Origin: Paenibacillus cellulosilyticus
GTDB taxonomy: Bacteria; Bacillota; Bacilli; Paenibacillales; Paenibacillaceae
Assembly (NCBI RefSeq): GCF_003182255.1
Contig: NZ_QGTQ01000001.1
Coordinates: 517,634-581,633, forward strand
Direction of reading: 5' to 3'
Length of the DNA stretch: 64,000 nt
Of this stretch, positions 36,464 to 45,656 are shown piece by piece. Every line of letters starts with the position of its first letter. Position 1 is the stretch's first letter. The translations under genes and the position numbers were made by a program. The notes beneath the pieces are model-generated. The model saw only the letters and a program-made list of their open reading frames with translations, did no database searches and was not told the origin of the DNA.

Positions 36464-39400
36464 CTACATCTCCAGACTATCTGTTTCGATACCGTTGCCC
36501 TTGCGATGAGACGACCGCGACAAGCGATTTCTCATGTTATCGATCATTTCATAAATAATTGGAACGACAACCAGCGTCAGCAACGTAGACGTGGTCAACC
36601 CACCAATTACGACGACGGCGAGTCCCTTGGATATCAATGTCCCGCCTGAGGAGCCCAGAGCAAGCGGAATCATGGCAACAATCGTCGCTGAAGCTGTCAT
36701 GATGATCGGACGAAGACGGACTCGACCAGCTTCAAGCAAAGCATCCCTTGTTGTATAGCCATCCTTCATCAACTGCTGAGCTCGATCCAGAAGAACGATG
36801 GCATTCGTCACGACGATACCAATCAGCATCATAAAGCCAATGAGCGAAGTTACATTCAATGCTTCGCCCGAAACAAGCAGGCCGAGAAGGCCGCCGATAA
36901 CGGCGAGCGGCAAGGAGAACAAAATCGCGAAAGGCGAGCTGGCATTGCCGAAGCACAATACCATAATCAGATACACAACAGCGATTGCAGCCGCCATAGC
37001 CACGAACAGCTGCGAGAAGCTATCGCCTATGTCGGCGTTGACGCCGCCAACACTGGTTGAAACACCTTCTGGCAGTTGAAGCTGACTTAGCGCCATCGAT
37101 ATTTTGTTGCTGACTGCTGATTTGTTTGATGACTCGATCGAAGCGGTGATGGTAACAATCTGCTTCTGGTCCGTCCGTGCCAGTGATACCGGGGCTTCAA
37201 CCTTCTTGATGCTTGCCACTTCGTTCAGATAAACGATATCCCCAGTTGCAGATCTGAGCGGAAGCTGTGCCAGCTTCTCGATCGAATTCTTATCCTCTTC
37301 CGACAGCTTCACAGTCGTCGAATACAATTCGCCGTCGATGCGAATATCTCCGAGGTCCGTATCGTTGATCCATCCGCGAACTGTGTTCAAAATGGAATCG
37401 ACGCTTAAACCAAACTGCTTAGCCTTAGGCTGCGATACCGAAACGTCGATCTGCATCTTGGCATCGCCAAGCGAGTCCTCGACATCTTTAAGTTCCGGGA
37501 ATTCCTTCAGCTTATCCTTCACAAGCTCCGTTGCCTGCTCCAGCAAATCCTGATCATCTCCGTTAAGCGAATAGGAGAAGTCCGTCGTACTGAGGCCGCC
37601 GCCGCCGCCTGACAAAGAGCCCGGCGTCACTTCCGAGCCCTTAGGAATATCGGCCAGAATTTTATTAGTATACTCTTCCTTAATCGCTGCAGGGTCGACC
37701 TTATCTGTCACTTCTGTATTGATCGTCACCGCATAAGGGGCCTGCTCGTCGCTGCCCGAATAACCGATAAGCGATTCGACGAATGTAAAGATCGGCTTGC
37801 CGGATTCATCCTTCGCCTCGTTAAACATCTCTTCAATCCGTTTAGTCTCTTCGTCCGTGCTCTCGAGCGTTGTTTCGTATGGCAGCTTAACCGTAAAGCT
37901 CATCTGCGTCTCGCTGTCATCCTCCGAGATAAAGTTGATTGACAGGTTCGGTATCGTCCCAACCAACGTGACGATAAACAACACAGCCGAAAGCAACAGC
38001 GTCCTGAATTTATGATTCAGGCACCAGCCCAGGATGCGTCCATAGAAGGAAGTAATCTTGCCAGTTGCGTTCTCGTCGTGGCCGCCCGACTTGAAGCTGC
38101 GCAGCACCATCATCTTCGCCATCAGTGGGATGACAGTAAGCGCCACGAGCAGCGACGACAGCAAAGCGACGGCGACGGTTACCGCGAACGGCCGGAACAG
38201 ATCGCCGACAATGCCGCTGACGAACGCAATCGGCAAGAAGACGCCAACCGTAACAAATGTGGAAGAGCTTATCGCCATCGCCACCTGTTGGGCCGCCATG
38301 AGGATAACCGATTGACCTCGTTTCTGCGCATTCTGCAAATTGGTGAATATATTCTCGATGACAACAATGCTGTCGTCGACGATACGACCAACCGCGATAA
38401 ACATGCCGCCAAGCGACATAATGTTCAACGTAATGTCTAAGTAGTTCATCGCGATTAGCGTAATTAGAATCGACAGCGGAATCGAAACAAGCACGATTGC
38501 GGTCATCCGGATATTCCGCAGGAAGAGTAGAATGATTAGTGCAGCAAGCGCGACCCCGATCAGACCTTCTCTTAACAAACCGCTAATGGATTCACGCACC
38601 GTATCCGAGCTGTCGTAGATGACTTTGAATGTCAGACTCGGATTGGACTTCTCCCATTTCTCGATCAAAGCATTCGTATCATTCGAGAAATCGACTGCGT
38701 TCGTCTCTGTTGTCTTGTACAGATTAATCCCAATCGCCGGCTTGCCGTCGACTCGGGAAATAAATTCGGAATCGTTAATGGCTTGAACCTCGGCCACTTC
38801 CTGCAGCAGCAGGGTCTGGCCGTCGGAGGTGGTAAGCTCCAAATGATTCAGGCTATACACGCTGTTCAACTCGCCTGTGATCCGCACGACTTGATCGTTG
38901 CCATCGACTTTGATCATGCCGGCTGACCCGCTGGTCAATGCCGATCTGATGGCATTCGTCACATCGGACGGAGTCATTCCAAACGCATTAAGCGTGTTCG
39001 CATTAAGCTTGATGTCGAGCGAAGTCTCGCGGGCGCCGATCGAATCGATATGGTCGACGCCGTCGATCGATTCAAAGCCGGGCTTCAATTCTTCCTGGAA
39101 CAGATTGTCGAGATCGGTCTGCGTCATCCCCTCATCCGCATATACGGCCAGATAATAGGCCGGGATGGAAGCGAAGCCGAAGGTCGAAACGACTGGCCTG
39201 GATGCATCTGTGGGCAACGAGACCGTCTGAATCAAGCTTTCGAGATCAGACTTCTTTTTGTCGACGTCAACATCCGTTGAGAATTGGATCATAACGGTCG
39301 AGCCGGTGTCACTAGACGTCGAAGACATCGTATCCAATCCTTCGATATTGGAGACTTTGTCCTCGATCGGCTTGGTGACCTCCGTCATCACGTCTTGTGG

Positions 39401-39565
39401 GGAAGCGGAATAAGTCGTGGATATAATGACGTACGGCATGGAGACGTCCGGTATATTCTCCATTTTGAGCGAGTTGGCCGAATAGAGGCCGCCACCTATA
39501 AGGATGACGATCAAGATCAGCATCGCGGCTACCTTATTCATGGAAAAGCCGATGATTCCTTTCAA
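36464..39565 (-). CDS. RND-family efflux permease (AcrB/SwrC-like)
   Basis: At 1033 residues the protein has the RND layout of two 6-helix bundles and two large outer loops. The proton-relay region in helix 4 reads FIAVGRIVDDSIVVIENIFT, as in AcrB-type pumps, and the duplicated end has GIVVTNAIVLLDRAQQL. In Gram-positives the closest characterised homolog is B. subtilis SwrC/YerP, tied to surfactin resistance. Start is TTG at 39565 with AGGAGG 8 nt upstream. The upstream two-component system is in the same operon, implying stress-induced expression. Confidence 0.93.
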   Translation of the reverse strand: MKGIIGFSMNKVAAMLILIVILIGGGLYSANSLKMENIPDVSMPYVIISTTYSASPQDVMTEVTKPIEDKVSNIEGLDTMSSTSSDTGSTVMIQFSTDVDVDKKKSDLESLIQTVSLPTDASRPVVSTFGFASIPAYYLAVYADEGMTQTDLDNLFQEELKPGFESIDGVDHIDSIGARETSLDIKLNANTLNAFGMTPSDVTNAIRSALTSGSAGMIKVDGNDQVVRITGELNSVYSLNHLELTTSDGQTLLLQEVAEVQAINDSEFISRVDGKPAIGINLYKTTETNAVDFSNDTNALIEKWEKSNPSLTFKVIYDSSDTVRESISGLLREGLIGVALAALIILLFLRNIRMTAIVLVSIPLSILITLIAMNYLDITLNIMSLGGMFIAVGRIVDDSIVVIENIFTNLQNAQKRGQSVILMAAQQVAMAISSSTFVTVGVFLPIAFVSGIVGDLFRPFAVTVAVALLSSLLVALTVIPLMAKMMVLRSFKSGGHDENATGKITSFYGRILGWCLNHKFRTLLLSAVLFIVTLVGTIPNLSINFISEDDSETQMSFTVKLPYETTLESTDEETKRIEEMFNEAKDESGKPIFTFVESLIGYSGSDEQAPYAVTINTEVTDKVDPAAIKEEYTNKILADIPKGSEVTPGSLSGGGGGLSTTDFSYSLNGDDQDLLEQATELVKDKLKEFPELKDVEDSLGDAKMQIDVSVSQPKAKQFGLSVDSILNTVRGWINDTDLGDIRIDGELYSTTVKLSEEDKNSIEKLAQLPLRSATGDIVYLNEVASIKKVEAPVSLARTDQKQIVTITASIESSNKSAVSNKISMALSQLQLPEGVSTSVGGVNADIGDSFSQLFVAMAAAIAVVYLIMVLCFGNASSPFAILFSLPLAVIGGLLGLLVSGEALNVTSLIGFMMLIGIVVTNAIVLLDRAQQLMKDGYTTRDALLEAGRVRLRPIIMTASATIVAMIPLALGSSGGTLISKGLAVVVIGGLTTSTLLTLVVVPIIYEMIDNMRNRLSRSSHRKGNGIETDSLEM

Positions 39566-39632
39566 TCCGATACCCTCCTGTATGTACTTCCAAAATTTCT
39601 GATCACATCTATCATAATCAGGAAATGTGAAG

Positions 39633-40991
39633 CTAGTATTTCGTAGCAGGAAAAGATATAGACACGACGGTCCCCCCGCCAGGACCGCCCCCTATACTGA
39701 TATGCCCTCTGTGGACGGTGACAATCTTATGAACGATGGCAAGACCAAGACCATTGCCAGCCAGCTTCTTCTCTCGGGCCGCGTCTACCTTGTAGAATCT
39801 TTCGAACACCCGTTGTCGCGCTTCTTCGGGGATTCCGGTTCCGTTATCGGTAATCGTAACTTCGATACTATGCAGCTCTTTGCGAGCTGAAATCGTGATC
39901 CATCCCCCTTCAGGGGTGAATTTGATTGCGTTGCCGATAACGTTGATCCACACCATACTTAACAAATCCTCATCCGCCCAGATCTTCACCGATGGCAGAT
40001 CCAGATCGATCTCCAAGCTTTTCTCGCTCCATAGAGGCTCGCAAGCGAGCACGATGCGGCGTATCTGCTCGTCCAGATCGAAGAATCGGGGATTGAACGG
40101 GTGATGCTCAGAATCTAGGGAAGCCAGTTTCAGAAGATTGTCGCTCAACCTGGACAACCGCTCGCTTTCTTCCTTAATGATGCCCAAGTAGCGCGACCGC
40201 TCGTTCTCCGAAAGATTCTTCTTAAGCAGTACATTGGAAAACCCTGAGATCGAGGTAAGAGGAGACTGGATCTCATGCGAAACGTTGGAGACGAAGTTCT
40301 GGCGCATCTCCTCTATTTCCCGAAGCTCTCCCGCCATCGTAGCGAAGCTCTGAGCAAGATCCCCGAGCTCATCCTTCCTCCCTTTCTTCCAATTGAATTC
40401 GATATTGAATTGTCCTCGGGATATCCGATCGACCGCACGCTTCATCTCCTTAAGAGGCTTTACCAAATAATGCGCCCAGACAACAGCACATAAGCTCCCG
40501 ACTACCAAAGCAATAACCAAGGCCGTAAGCACGATGTAATTGATAAAAGAACTATCTACTTCATTAGCACGATGAAGGAACATAACATACCTTTGTCCCT
40601 CCAAGTCGAACGATACCCCGGTTGCCCCCCCATGATGCAAGTCTCCGTATTGTTGACCGTGAAGCAACGGAACAATCGACTCCCGATCTTTCTCGATCTC
40701 GCGTCGCGTTGCGTTCGAAATTGATTTGATAAGCTTCCCGTCCGCGTCGAAAACCACGAATCGAAATTGTCCCTTACGAGTGAGAACCGACGGATAGTTC
40801 TCAACCTCTTCCATTCCGACCATTCGAATGAGATCGATATTGAGCTCAGCCTGCTCCCGAATATCCGTCTTGCTCCAATTATCCAATCGATCTTTGTAGA
40901 TCAAAATCGTACTGAAGAAAGCACAGACCAACCCGACAATAACAGAGAGAATAAAAAAGACAACGATACGTATGTATAGCGTCCGAATCAT
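39633..40991 (-). CDS. Sensor histidine kinase of the RND operon
   Basis: Two transmembrane segments (about 8-30 and 165-190) bracket an extracellular sensor; then HAMP (about 190-245), the H box SNVSHEIQSPLTSISGFSNV and the ATPase domain with DNGTGIPEE and GNGLGLAIVHKI. 452 residues. The ATG overlaps the regulator stop by 4 nt. Signal unknown; an envelope-active compound exported by the pump is plausible. Confidence 0.92.
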   Translation of the reverse strand: MIRTLYIRIVVFFILSVIVGLVCAFFSTILIYKDRLDNWSKTDIREQAELNIDLIRMVGMEEVENYPSVLTRKGQFRFVVFDADGKLIKSISNATRREIEKDRESIVPLLHGQQYGDLHHGGATGVSFDLEGQRYVMFLHRANEVDSSFINYIVLTALVIALVVGSLCAVVWAHYLVKPLKEMKRAVDRISRGQFNIEFNWKKGRKDELGDLAQSFATMAGELREIEEMRQNFVSNVSHEIQSPLTSISGFSNVLLKKNLSENERSRYLGIIKEESERLSRLSDNLLKLASLDSEHHPFNPRFFDLDEQIRRIVLACEPLWSEKSLEIDLDLPSVKIWADEDLLSMVWINVIGNAIKFTPEGGWITISARKELHSIEVTITDNGTGIPEEARQRVFERFYKVDAAREKKLAGNGLGLAIVHKIVTVHRGHISIGGGPGGGTVVSISFPATKY

Positions 40992-41668
40992 TCGGCAACC
41001 TCCATCTTATATCCCAGTCCTCTTTTTGTTACGATCGTTACCTTGCAATTGTCCAGCGCAGCGAGCCTCTCGCGTATTCGCATGACATGAACGTCGACCG
41101 TCCGTTCATCGCCATCGAAATCGATCCCCCAAATCTGCTCGATTAGTTGATACCGTGTGAAGATCTTGCCCGGATTGCTAACCAGTTTGAACAGGAGATC
41201 AAATTCTTTTAGAGGTAGAGAGTCCCTTCTATCCTTCCAGACGATCTCATAACGGTTCTTATCTAGTTGGAGTTCTCCCGCTTCAATGATCATTGAAGCC
41301 TGAATCTTGTATCGCCGGAGCAAGGTCCGAACCCTAGCTACGATCTCGAGTGGATCAAAAGGTTTAACCACGTAGTCGTCTGCTCCGAGCTGAAGACCCT
41401 TGATTTTGTGCATCGTTTCGTTCTTGGCCGACACCATCATAACCGGCAAATCGGGATAGGACTCCTTGATCAGCGTGCACAGCTCCCAGCCGTCGACCAC
41501 TGGCATCATAATGTCGATAACGGCCAGATCGATTCGTTGCTTGCGCAGCAAATGCATGGCCATTCGTCCGTTCGAAGCACCAACAACTTGAAATCCTTCG
41601 TCCTTTAAGCAAACCTCAATCAGTTCTCTTATATTCGGATCATCGTCCACAACGAGTAAATTTGCCAT
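40988..41668 (-). CDS. OmpR-family response regulator of the RND operon
   Basis: The receiver domain has DDD at the acid pocket, the phosphorylated Asp in LAVIDIMMPVVDG and Lys in YVVKPFDPLE; the DNA-binding winged helix is at the C-terminus (FTRYQLIEQIWGIDFDGDER). The ATG at 41668 is preferred over one seven codons upstream for its GGGGT-proximal ribosome site, though both are possible. First gene of the four-gene operon. Confidence 0.92.
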   Translation of the reverse strand: MANLLVVDDDPNIRELIEVCLKDEGFQVVGASNGRMAMHLLRKQRIDLAVIDIMMPVVDGWELCTLIKESYPDLPVMMVSAKNETMHKIKGLQLGADDYVVKPFDPLEIVARVRTLLRRYKIQASMIIEAGELQLDKNRYEIVWKDRRDSLPLKEFDLLFKLVSNPGKIFTRYQLIEQIWGIDFDGDERTVDVHVMRIRERLAALDNCKVTIVTKRGLGYKMEVAE

Positions 41669-41868
41669 AATACCCCGCCCTTTTCCCATACTTCAAAACA
41701 CTTCGCGTTAATATAAGACTAGCTCTGAAATATGTACTTAATATGACATCTTCTGAATTATTTGCTTTCCTAATCGCCTGCTCCGGTACAACATCACTGC
41801 AGGGTGGTGTAAGGAGGCTTGGGAATCTGCGAAGACCCTCTTGCCTGCATCAACTACAATTAAAATAA

Positions 41869-42018
41869 ATTATAACCATCGATGGAGGTAATCATAGTCA
41901 ATTCGGCAGCTACGGCTTTCAAAAAGGAGATGTACCGGCGGATATTTCTGCCGACGAGCGGCTGAGAATGACAATAGATGCAATTGAAGACTGGATCCTA
42001 TCCGTCTCATTGTCTTAA
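41869..42018 (+). pseudogene. C-terminal remnant of an alpha/beta hydrolase
   Basis: The frame between a TAA (41866) and a TAA at 42016 encodes IITIDGGNHSQFGSYG followed by QKGDVPADISADERLRMTID and ends AIEDWIL. GGNHxQFGxYGxQxGD is the catalytic-His region of a family of bacterial alpha/beta hydrolases (typically about 250-300 residues). No upstream part of the gene was found, so about 85 percent of it is lost. It occupies the otherwise empty gap between the response regulator and the YceI gene. Confidence 0.7.
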
Positions 42019-42059
42019 AAAACGGAGGCCTTCTCTCGGTTTCCTGCAGATAACAAACA

Positions 42060-42082
42060 GGGCACCCGTCACAGGGTGCCCT
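42060..42082 (-). terminator. Terminator of the YceI-like gene
   Basis: GGGCACCC (42060-42067) pairs with GGGTGCCC (42075-42082), just past the stop codon on the minus strand. Confidence 0.7.
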
Positions 42083-42091
42083 TACAAATTC

Positions 42092-42814
42092 TTATGCCTT
42101 ATCCAACACAAGCTCCAGCTGTACAGAAAACTCATTCTGGGTCTCCAGAGCAACCGAATGCGGATTGGTCATGCCGAAATCGGCGAATGTCACGTTAGTC
42201 TTGCCGGAAAGAAGCAGTTGTCCGCCTTTGTACATCGCGTTCGAGTCGAACGTCACTTCCTTGTCTATCCCTTTGATCGTTAGTGTACCCGTAATCGTAA
42301 CCGGCACCGCCGTTCCTTCATTCCACTCCGTCGGTACCGATGAGATGGATTTCGTCTTAAACGTCGCTTCCGGGTACTTCGTAACCGTAAGCAAATCTTC
42401 GCGCTCCTTCACATGGCTGTCGCGCATGCTGTTGCCCGAATCGAGAGCCGTCAGATCAACAACCCCTTCGCCCGTCATGGACGCGGCATCGTTCAGATCG
42501 ACGTTCCATGAGCCCGTCACCGCTTCATCAACAAAATTGACCGTTTCCTGTGATGTCGTAACCGACCAGTATACTTTGGAACCACTCGCTACGCTCCATG
42601 CGCCATTCAGCTCGTCCGATGATACCGCAGCTCCCGTTGCCGCCGCCGTGTCTTGTCCAGCACCCTCCGTCGTCGCGTCTTCATTTCCTTGTGCCATGAC
42701 CGACTCGATCTCTACATTGTTGCCAACGAAACGGTTGAAACTTGTATATGCCACAATCCCGGCTGCCACCACCACAATTACTGCTGCCAACCAAATAACC
42801 TTCTTCTTCATCAT
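42092..42814 (-). CDS. Membrane-anchored YceI-family protein
   Basis: An N-terminal hydrophobic segment (residues 6-25) anchors the protein outside the cell, followed by a Gly/Ala/Thr linker and a YceI-like lipocalin-fold domain (about 70-240). Typical motifs: ELNGAWSVASGSKVYWSVTT, SMRDSHVKEREDLLTVTKYP and TGTLTIKGIDKEVTFD. YceI proteins bind polyisoprenoid lipids; a role in envelope stress is possible. The ATG at 42814 lies 5 nt from TAGGAG. Divergent from a two-component system that may control it. Confidence 0.85.
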   Translation of the reverse strand: MMKKKVIWLAAVIVVVAAGIVAYTSFNRFVGNNVEIESVMAQGNEDATTEGAGQDTAAATGAAVSSDELNGAWSVASGSKVYWSVTTSQETVNFVDEAVTGSWNVDLNDAASMTGEGVVDLTALDSGNSMRDSHVKEREDLLTVTKYPEATFKTKSISSVPTEWNEGTAVPVTITGTLTIKGIDKEVTFDSNAMYKGGQLLLSGKTNVTFADFGMTNPHSVALETQNEFSVQLELVLDKA

Positions 42815-42942
42815 TGTCACTCCTATCTCTATTTAGCGATCTCTCATCCGCTGTCATTGTAACAGCCCAATAAGTCGAGCAGATGTCGAGATGTAAAATG
42901 TGGACTTTATTACCACGACCGGGACCACGATGCCCTACTTCA

Positions 42943-42971
42943 TTGTGCGGTTTCCTTGCGGTTGCTATAAT
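42943..42971 (+). promoter_or_regulatory. Promoter of the second two-component system
   Basis: TTGTGC (42943-42948), 17 bp, TATAAT (42966-42971), about 33 nt before the TTG start. Confidence 0.7.
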
Positions 42972-43003
42972 GGTGGCACTTAGATCGGAGAGGAGCTGCC
43001 TGC

Positions 43004-43687
43004 TTGAAGACGATTATGGTTGTCGAAGATGAACCCGCTATCGCTCGCGTATTAGCTGCCTATCTACGTAAAGCGGGCTTCGACGTTACGCTTGCGTCCG
43101 ATGGGCGGAAGGCGCTGGAGCTATTCGCACAGAAACCTCCCTCGCTCATTCTGCTTGACGTAATGCTTCCGCATATGGATGGCTGGGAAGTACTTCGCCA
43201 AATACGCGAAACAAGCAGCTGTCCCATCATCATGCTGACCGCTCGCGACGGGATCGACGACAGGTTGTCCGGTCTGAACGGGGGAGCCGACGACTACATG
43301 TCTAAACCGTTCATACCCGAGGAGGTCGTTGCCAGGGTCCATGCGATACTGCGTCGACCATTGCAATGGACGGATGCGGGCAGACAGAGCCGTTTCGGCC
43401 GCTTGAGTATCGATTTCCTTGGCCAGCGAGTTACGCTCAGCGGTGCCGAAGTCACCTTAATGCCCCGCGATATGGCGGTGCTGCTCTACTTGGCAGAACA
43501 CCCGAACCGGACGTTTACCCGGGAACAACTCATAGAGAATGTGTGGGGAACGGACTATGAAGGAAGCGACCGTGCGGTCGATTTGTCGATTAAGCGGATA
43601 AGACAGTTACTGTCCCACTGGCCGGCGGAGGAAGGGGAAATTCGGACTTTAAGGGGAACGGGGTATCAATTTTGGATCGAAAACTGA
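43004..43687 (+). CDS. OmpR-family response regulator
   Basis: Receiver domain: EDE acidic pocket at residues 8-10, phospho-Asp in LILLDVMLPHMDGW, Lys in DDYMSKPFIPEE. C-terminal winged helix: FTREQLIENVWGTDYEGSDR. Start is a TTG at 43004 with GAGAGGAG 8 nt upstream. Divergent from the YceI gene, which could be its target. Confidence 0.92.
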   Translation: MKTIMVVEDEPAIARVLAAYLRKAGFDVTLASDGRKALELFAQKPPSLILLDVMLPHMDGWEVLRQIRETSSCPIIMLTARDGIDDRLSGLNGGADDYMSKPFIPEEVVARVHAILRRPLQWTDAGRQSRFGRLSIDFLGQRVTLSGAEVTLMPRDMAVLLYLAEHPNRTFTREQLIENVWGTDYEGSDRAVDLSIKRIRQLLSHWPAEEGEIRTLRGTGYQFWIEN

Positions 43688-45075
43688 AGCAAACCTCGAT
43701 ATTATCGTATTGGACCCTGCGATACTTCGCTATTCTCATTATTGTGCTGCTTGCCCTTGCCGCCGCCGTCCTATGGTGGACCAATCGCGAAACGATGGAC
43801 AGCCGCCAGCAGGCCGCAGAGCTGCTTGCACAGGAAATTACAGAATATCTTGACTCTACGAATGGAATTATCGTTATTCCTCCTAACATGAACACTATCA
43901 TTGAGAAGCGATCGCAGTTTTTCAAGGGCGGGGCTAGATTATGCGTCATCGTTACCGATCAGGAGGGTAAGCTTCTTTATTCTAACGAACCGATCACGCA
44001 AGAGGATCTGCCCAAATGGCTGAATGACAGCCTCGATCAATCACGTTCGCCCGGACTGCATGCGGTTCCGGCGCCGATTATCTATGGTGGGGATACAATC
44101 GGACAAGTCACCCTGCTGTATCCATCCGAATCCTTGTTCCAGCAGCCCGAGGTCCAATTGGCGCTCGTCCTGATGTTCGTCAGTTTGACCGCACTCGGCT
44201 GGCTGATGATTTATTTGTTGTCCAGGAAGCTTGCACGACCGATTCGCAACGTGGCGTCAGCCGCCCGCGAGATCAGTCAGGGGCACTACGACATTGAGCT
44301 CAACGCGAATGCCAAGGAGCGTGAACTAGGCGAGCTGATCGTATCGTTCAAGGAGATGGCCGGCAAGCTGAAGCAGCTGGAGCATTCCCGTGCCTTTATG
44401 CTGGCCGGCTTGACGCATGAGTTGAAAACACCCGTTACTTCGGCGAAAGGCCTCATCCATGCGGTCAAAGAAAAAGTGGTTCAGGACGAAGAAGCGGACG
44501 AATTTCTTCAGATCGCCTTGCAAGAGACTGGCAGGCTGGAACGGATGATCGCCGACCTGCTCGATTACAATGCATTAGCCGCCGGACTTATTCAGTCAAG
44601 CAGCAAGCATCTGGATGTTGCTGAGCTGCTGTCCGAAATTACCTATCAGTGGACGCTGCATCAGGACGAGGGCATCCGCGAGCCCGAGCTATCTCTGCCT
44701 GATCATCGGGTCGAGGTGGAGGGCGACCCGCTTCGCATTCAGCAAATTATCGTGAATCTGCTCAATAACAGTGCCCAGTCCAAGCATCCGGACCGCCCGC
44801 TCCGAATAAATATCACCTTGCGCGAACGGAACGACGGGTACGTCGACATCCTTGTTGTCGACAACGGCTCCGGCATTCCTCCGTCCGAACAAAACCTTGT
44901 GTTCGAGCGCTTCTTCCGCGGGGAGAACAAGAAACAGCGTGTACGCGGACTTGGTCTTGGCCTGGCGTTCAGCAGACTTCTCGCGCAAGCGCAGCAAGGT
45001 AACCTCGTATTGAACAAGAGCTCGGAAGAAGGAACCTCGTTCCTGCTGACGCTTCCGCTTGTTACGGAAGGTTAA
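43672..45075 (+). CDS. Sensor histidine kinase
   Basis: Two membrane segments (about 14-36 and 160-180) with an extracellular domain between, HAMP (about 180-235), H box in MLAGLTHELKTPVTSAKGLI, and ATPase motifs DNGSGIPPSE and GLGLGLAFSRLL. The gene overlaps the regulator by 16 nt and starts at TTG 43672 with GGGG 8 nt upstream. Signal unknown. Confidence 0.92.
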   Translation: MDRKLKQTSILSYWTLRYFAILIIVLLALAAAVLWWTNRETMDSRQQAAELLAQEITEYLDSTNGIIVIPPNMNTIIEKRSQFFKGGARLCVIVTDQEGKLLYSNEPITQEDLPKWLNDSLDQSRSPGLHAVPAPIIYGGDTIGQVTLLYPSESLFQQPEVQLALVLMFVSLTALGWLMIYLLSRKLARPIRNVASAAREISQGHYDIELNANAKERELGELIVSFKEMAGKLKQLEHSRAFMLAGLTHELKTPVTSAKGLIHAVKEKVVQDEEADEFLQIALQETGRLERMIADLLDYNALAAGLIQSSSKHLDVAELLSEITYQWTLHQDEGIREPELSLPDHRVEVEGDPLRIQQIIVNLLNNSAQSKHPDRPLRINITLRERNDGYVDILVVDNGSGIPPSEQNLVFERFFRGENKKQRVRGLGLGLAFSRLLAQAQQGNLVLNKSSEEGTSFLLTLPLVTEG

Positions 45076-45107
45076 GGGCATCCAATGGATACCCTTAACC
45101 TTTTTTG
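45070..45107 (+). terminator. Terminator of the second two-component system
   Basis: GGTTAAGGG-ATCC pairs with GGAT-CCCTTAACC around a 3-nt loop, followed by T6. The stop codon is in the stem. Confidence 0.85.
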
Positions 45108-45209
45108 CTTTCCACAAGCAAAAGACCCCTCCTGCTCGCTCATGTTTCGAGGCAAAGGGGCCGGGATTGGCTTAGGTTCGGTTATTGAAACTTAATGGTT
45201 ATAAAATGA

Positions 45210-45632
45210 TTATTCCTTGTGCACTTCCACGCCATTCAGAACAAGTCTATGCGTAATAACGGCATTCAAAGAGTCCGATACCGAGCAATACTTCTCTGTT
45301 CCCATTTGGATCGCTTTCCAAATACGATAATCCGGAATATCTCCATCCACCTTGAAAGTAAGTTCAATGGCAGCAAACCCTTTAGGAGCTTCTTCTTTAC
45401 GAACGCCATCCGTTATAATTTCAATACTCTTGATCGACGGCAGGAATTGTTCCAGAATCATCGTCACATCGATTCCAATGCAGCCAGCCAGACTCGCCAA
45501 CAGCACCTCTACAGGTGAAGCACCTTTATCCTGTCCGCCCCATGCGGGCGTTGCATCCATGTTAATAGTGTGGCCCGAAGGACCCGTCGCTTGAAAAAAT
45601 CGTTTACCTTGCCAAATCGTCGATACTTGCAT
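45210..45632 (-). CDS. OsmC-family protein
   Basis: 140 residues of the OsmC/YhfA type; the two family cysteines are in SLAGCIGID and EKYCSVSDSL, consistent with thiol peroxidase chemistry, though YhfA-type members lack a firm substrate. It begins 24 nt after the OppF-like gene, so it is likely the last gene of the peptide transporter operon. Confidence 0.85.
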   Translation of the reverse strand: MQVSTIWQGKRFFQATGPSGHTINMDATPAWGGQDKGASPVEVLLASLAGCIGIDVTMILEQFLPSIKSIEIITDGVRKEEAPKGFAAIELTFKVDGDIPDYRIWKAIQMGTEKYCSVSDSLNAVITHRLVLNGVEVHKE

Positions 45633-45656
45633 AATGTAAAGCCCACTTTCTTCTCA

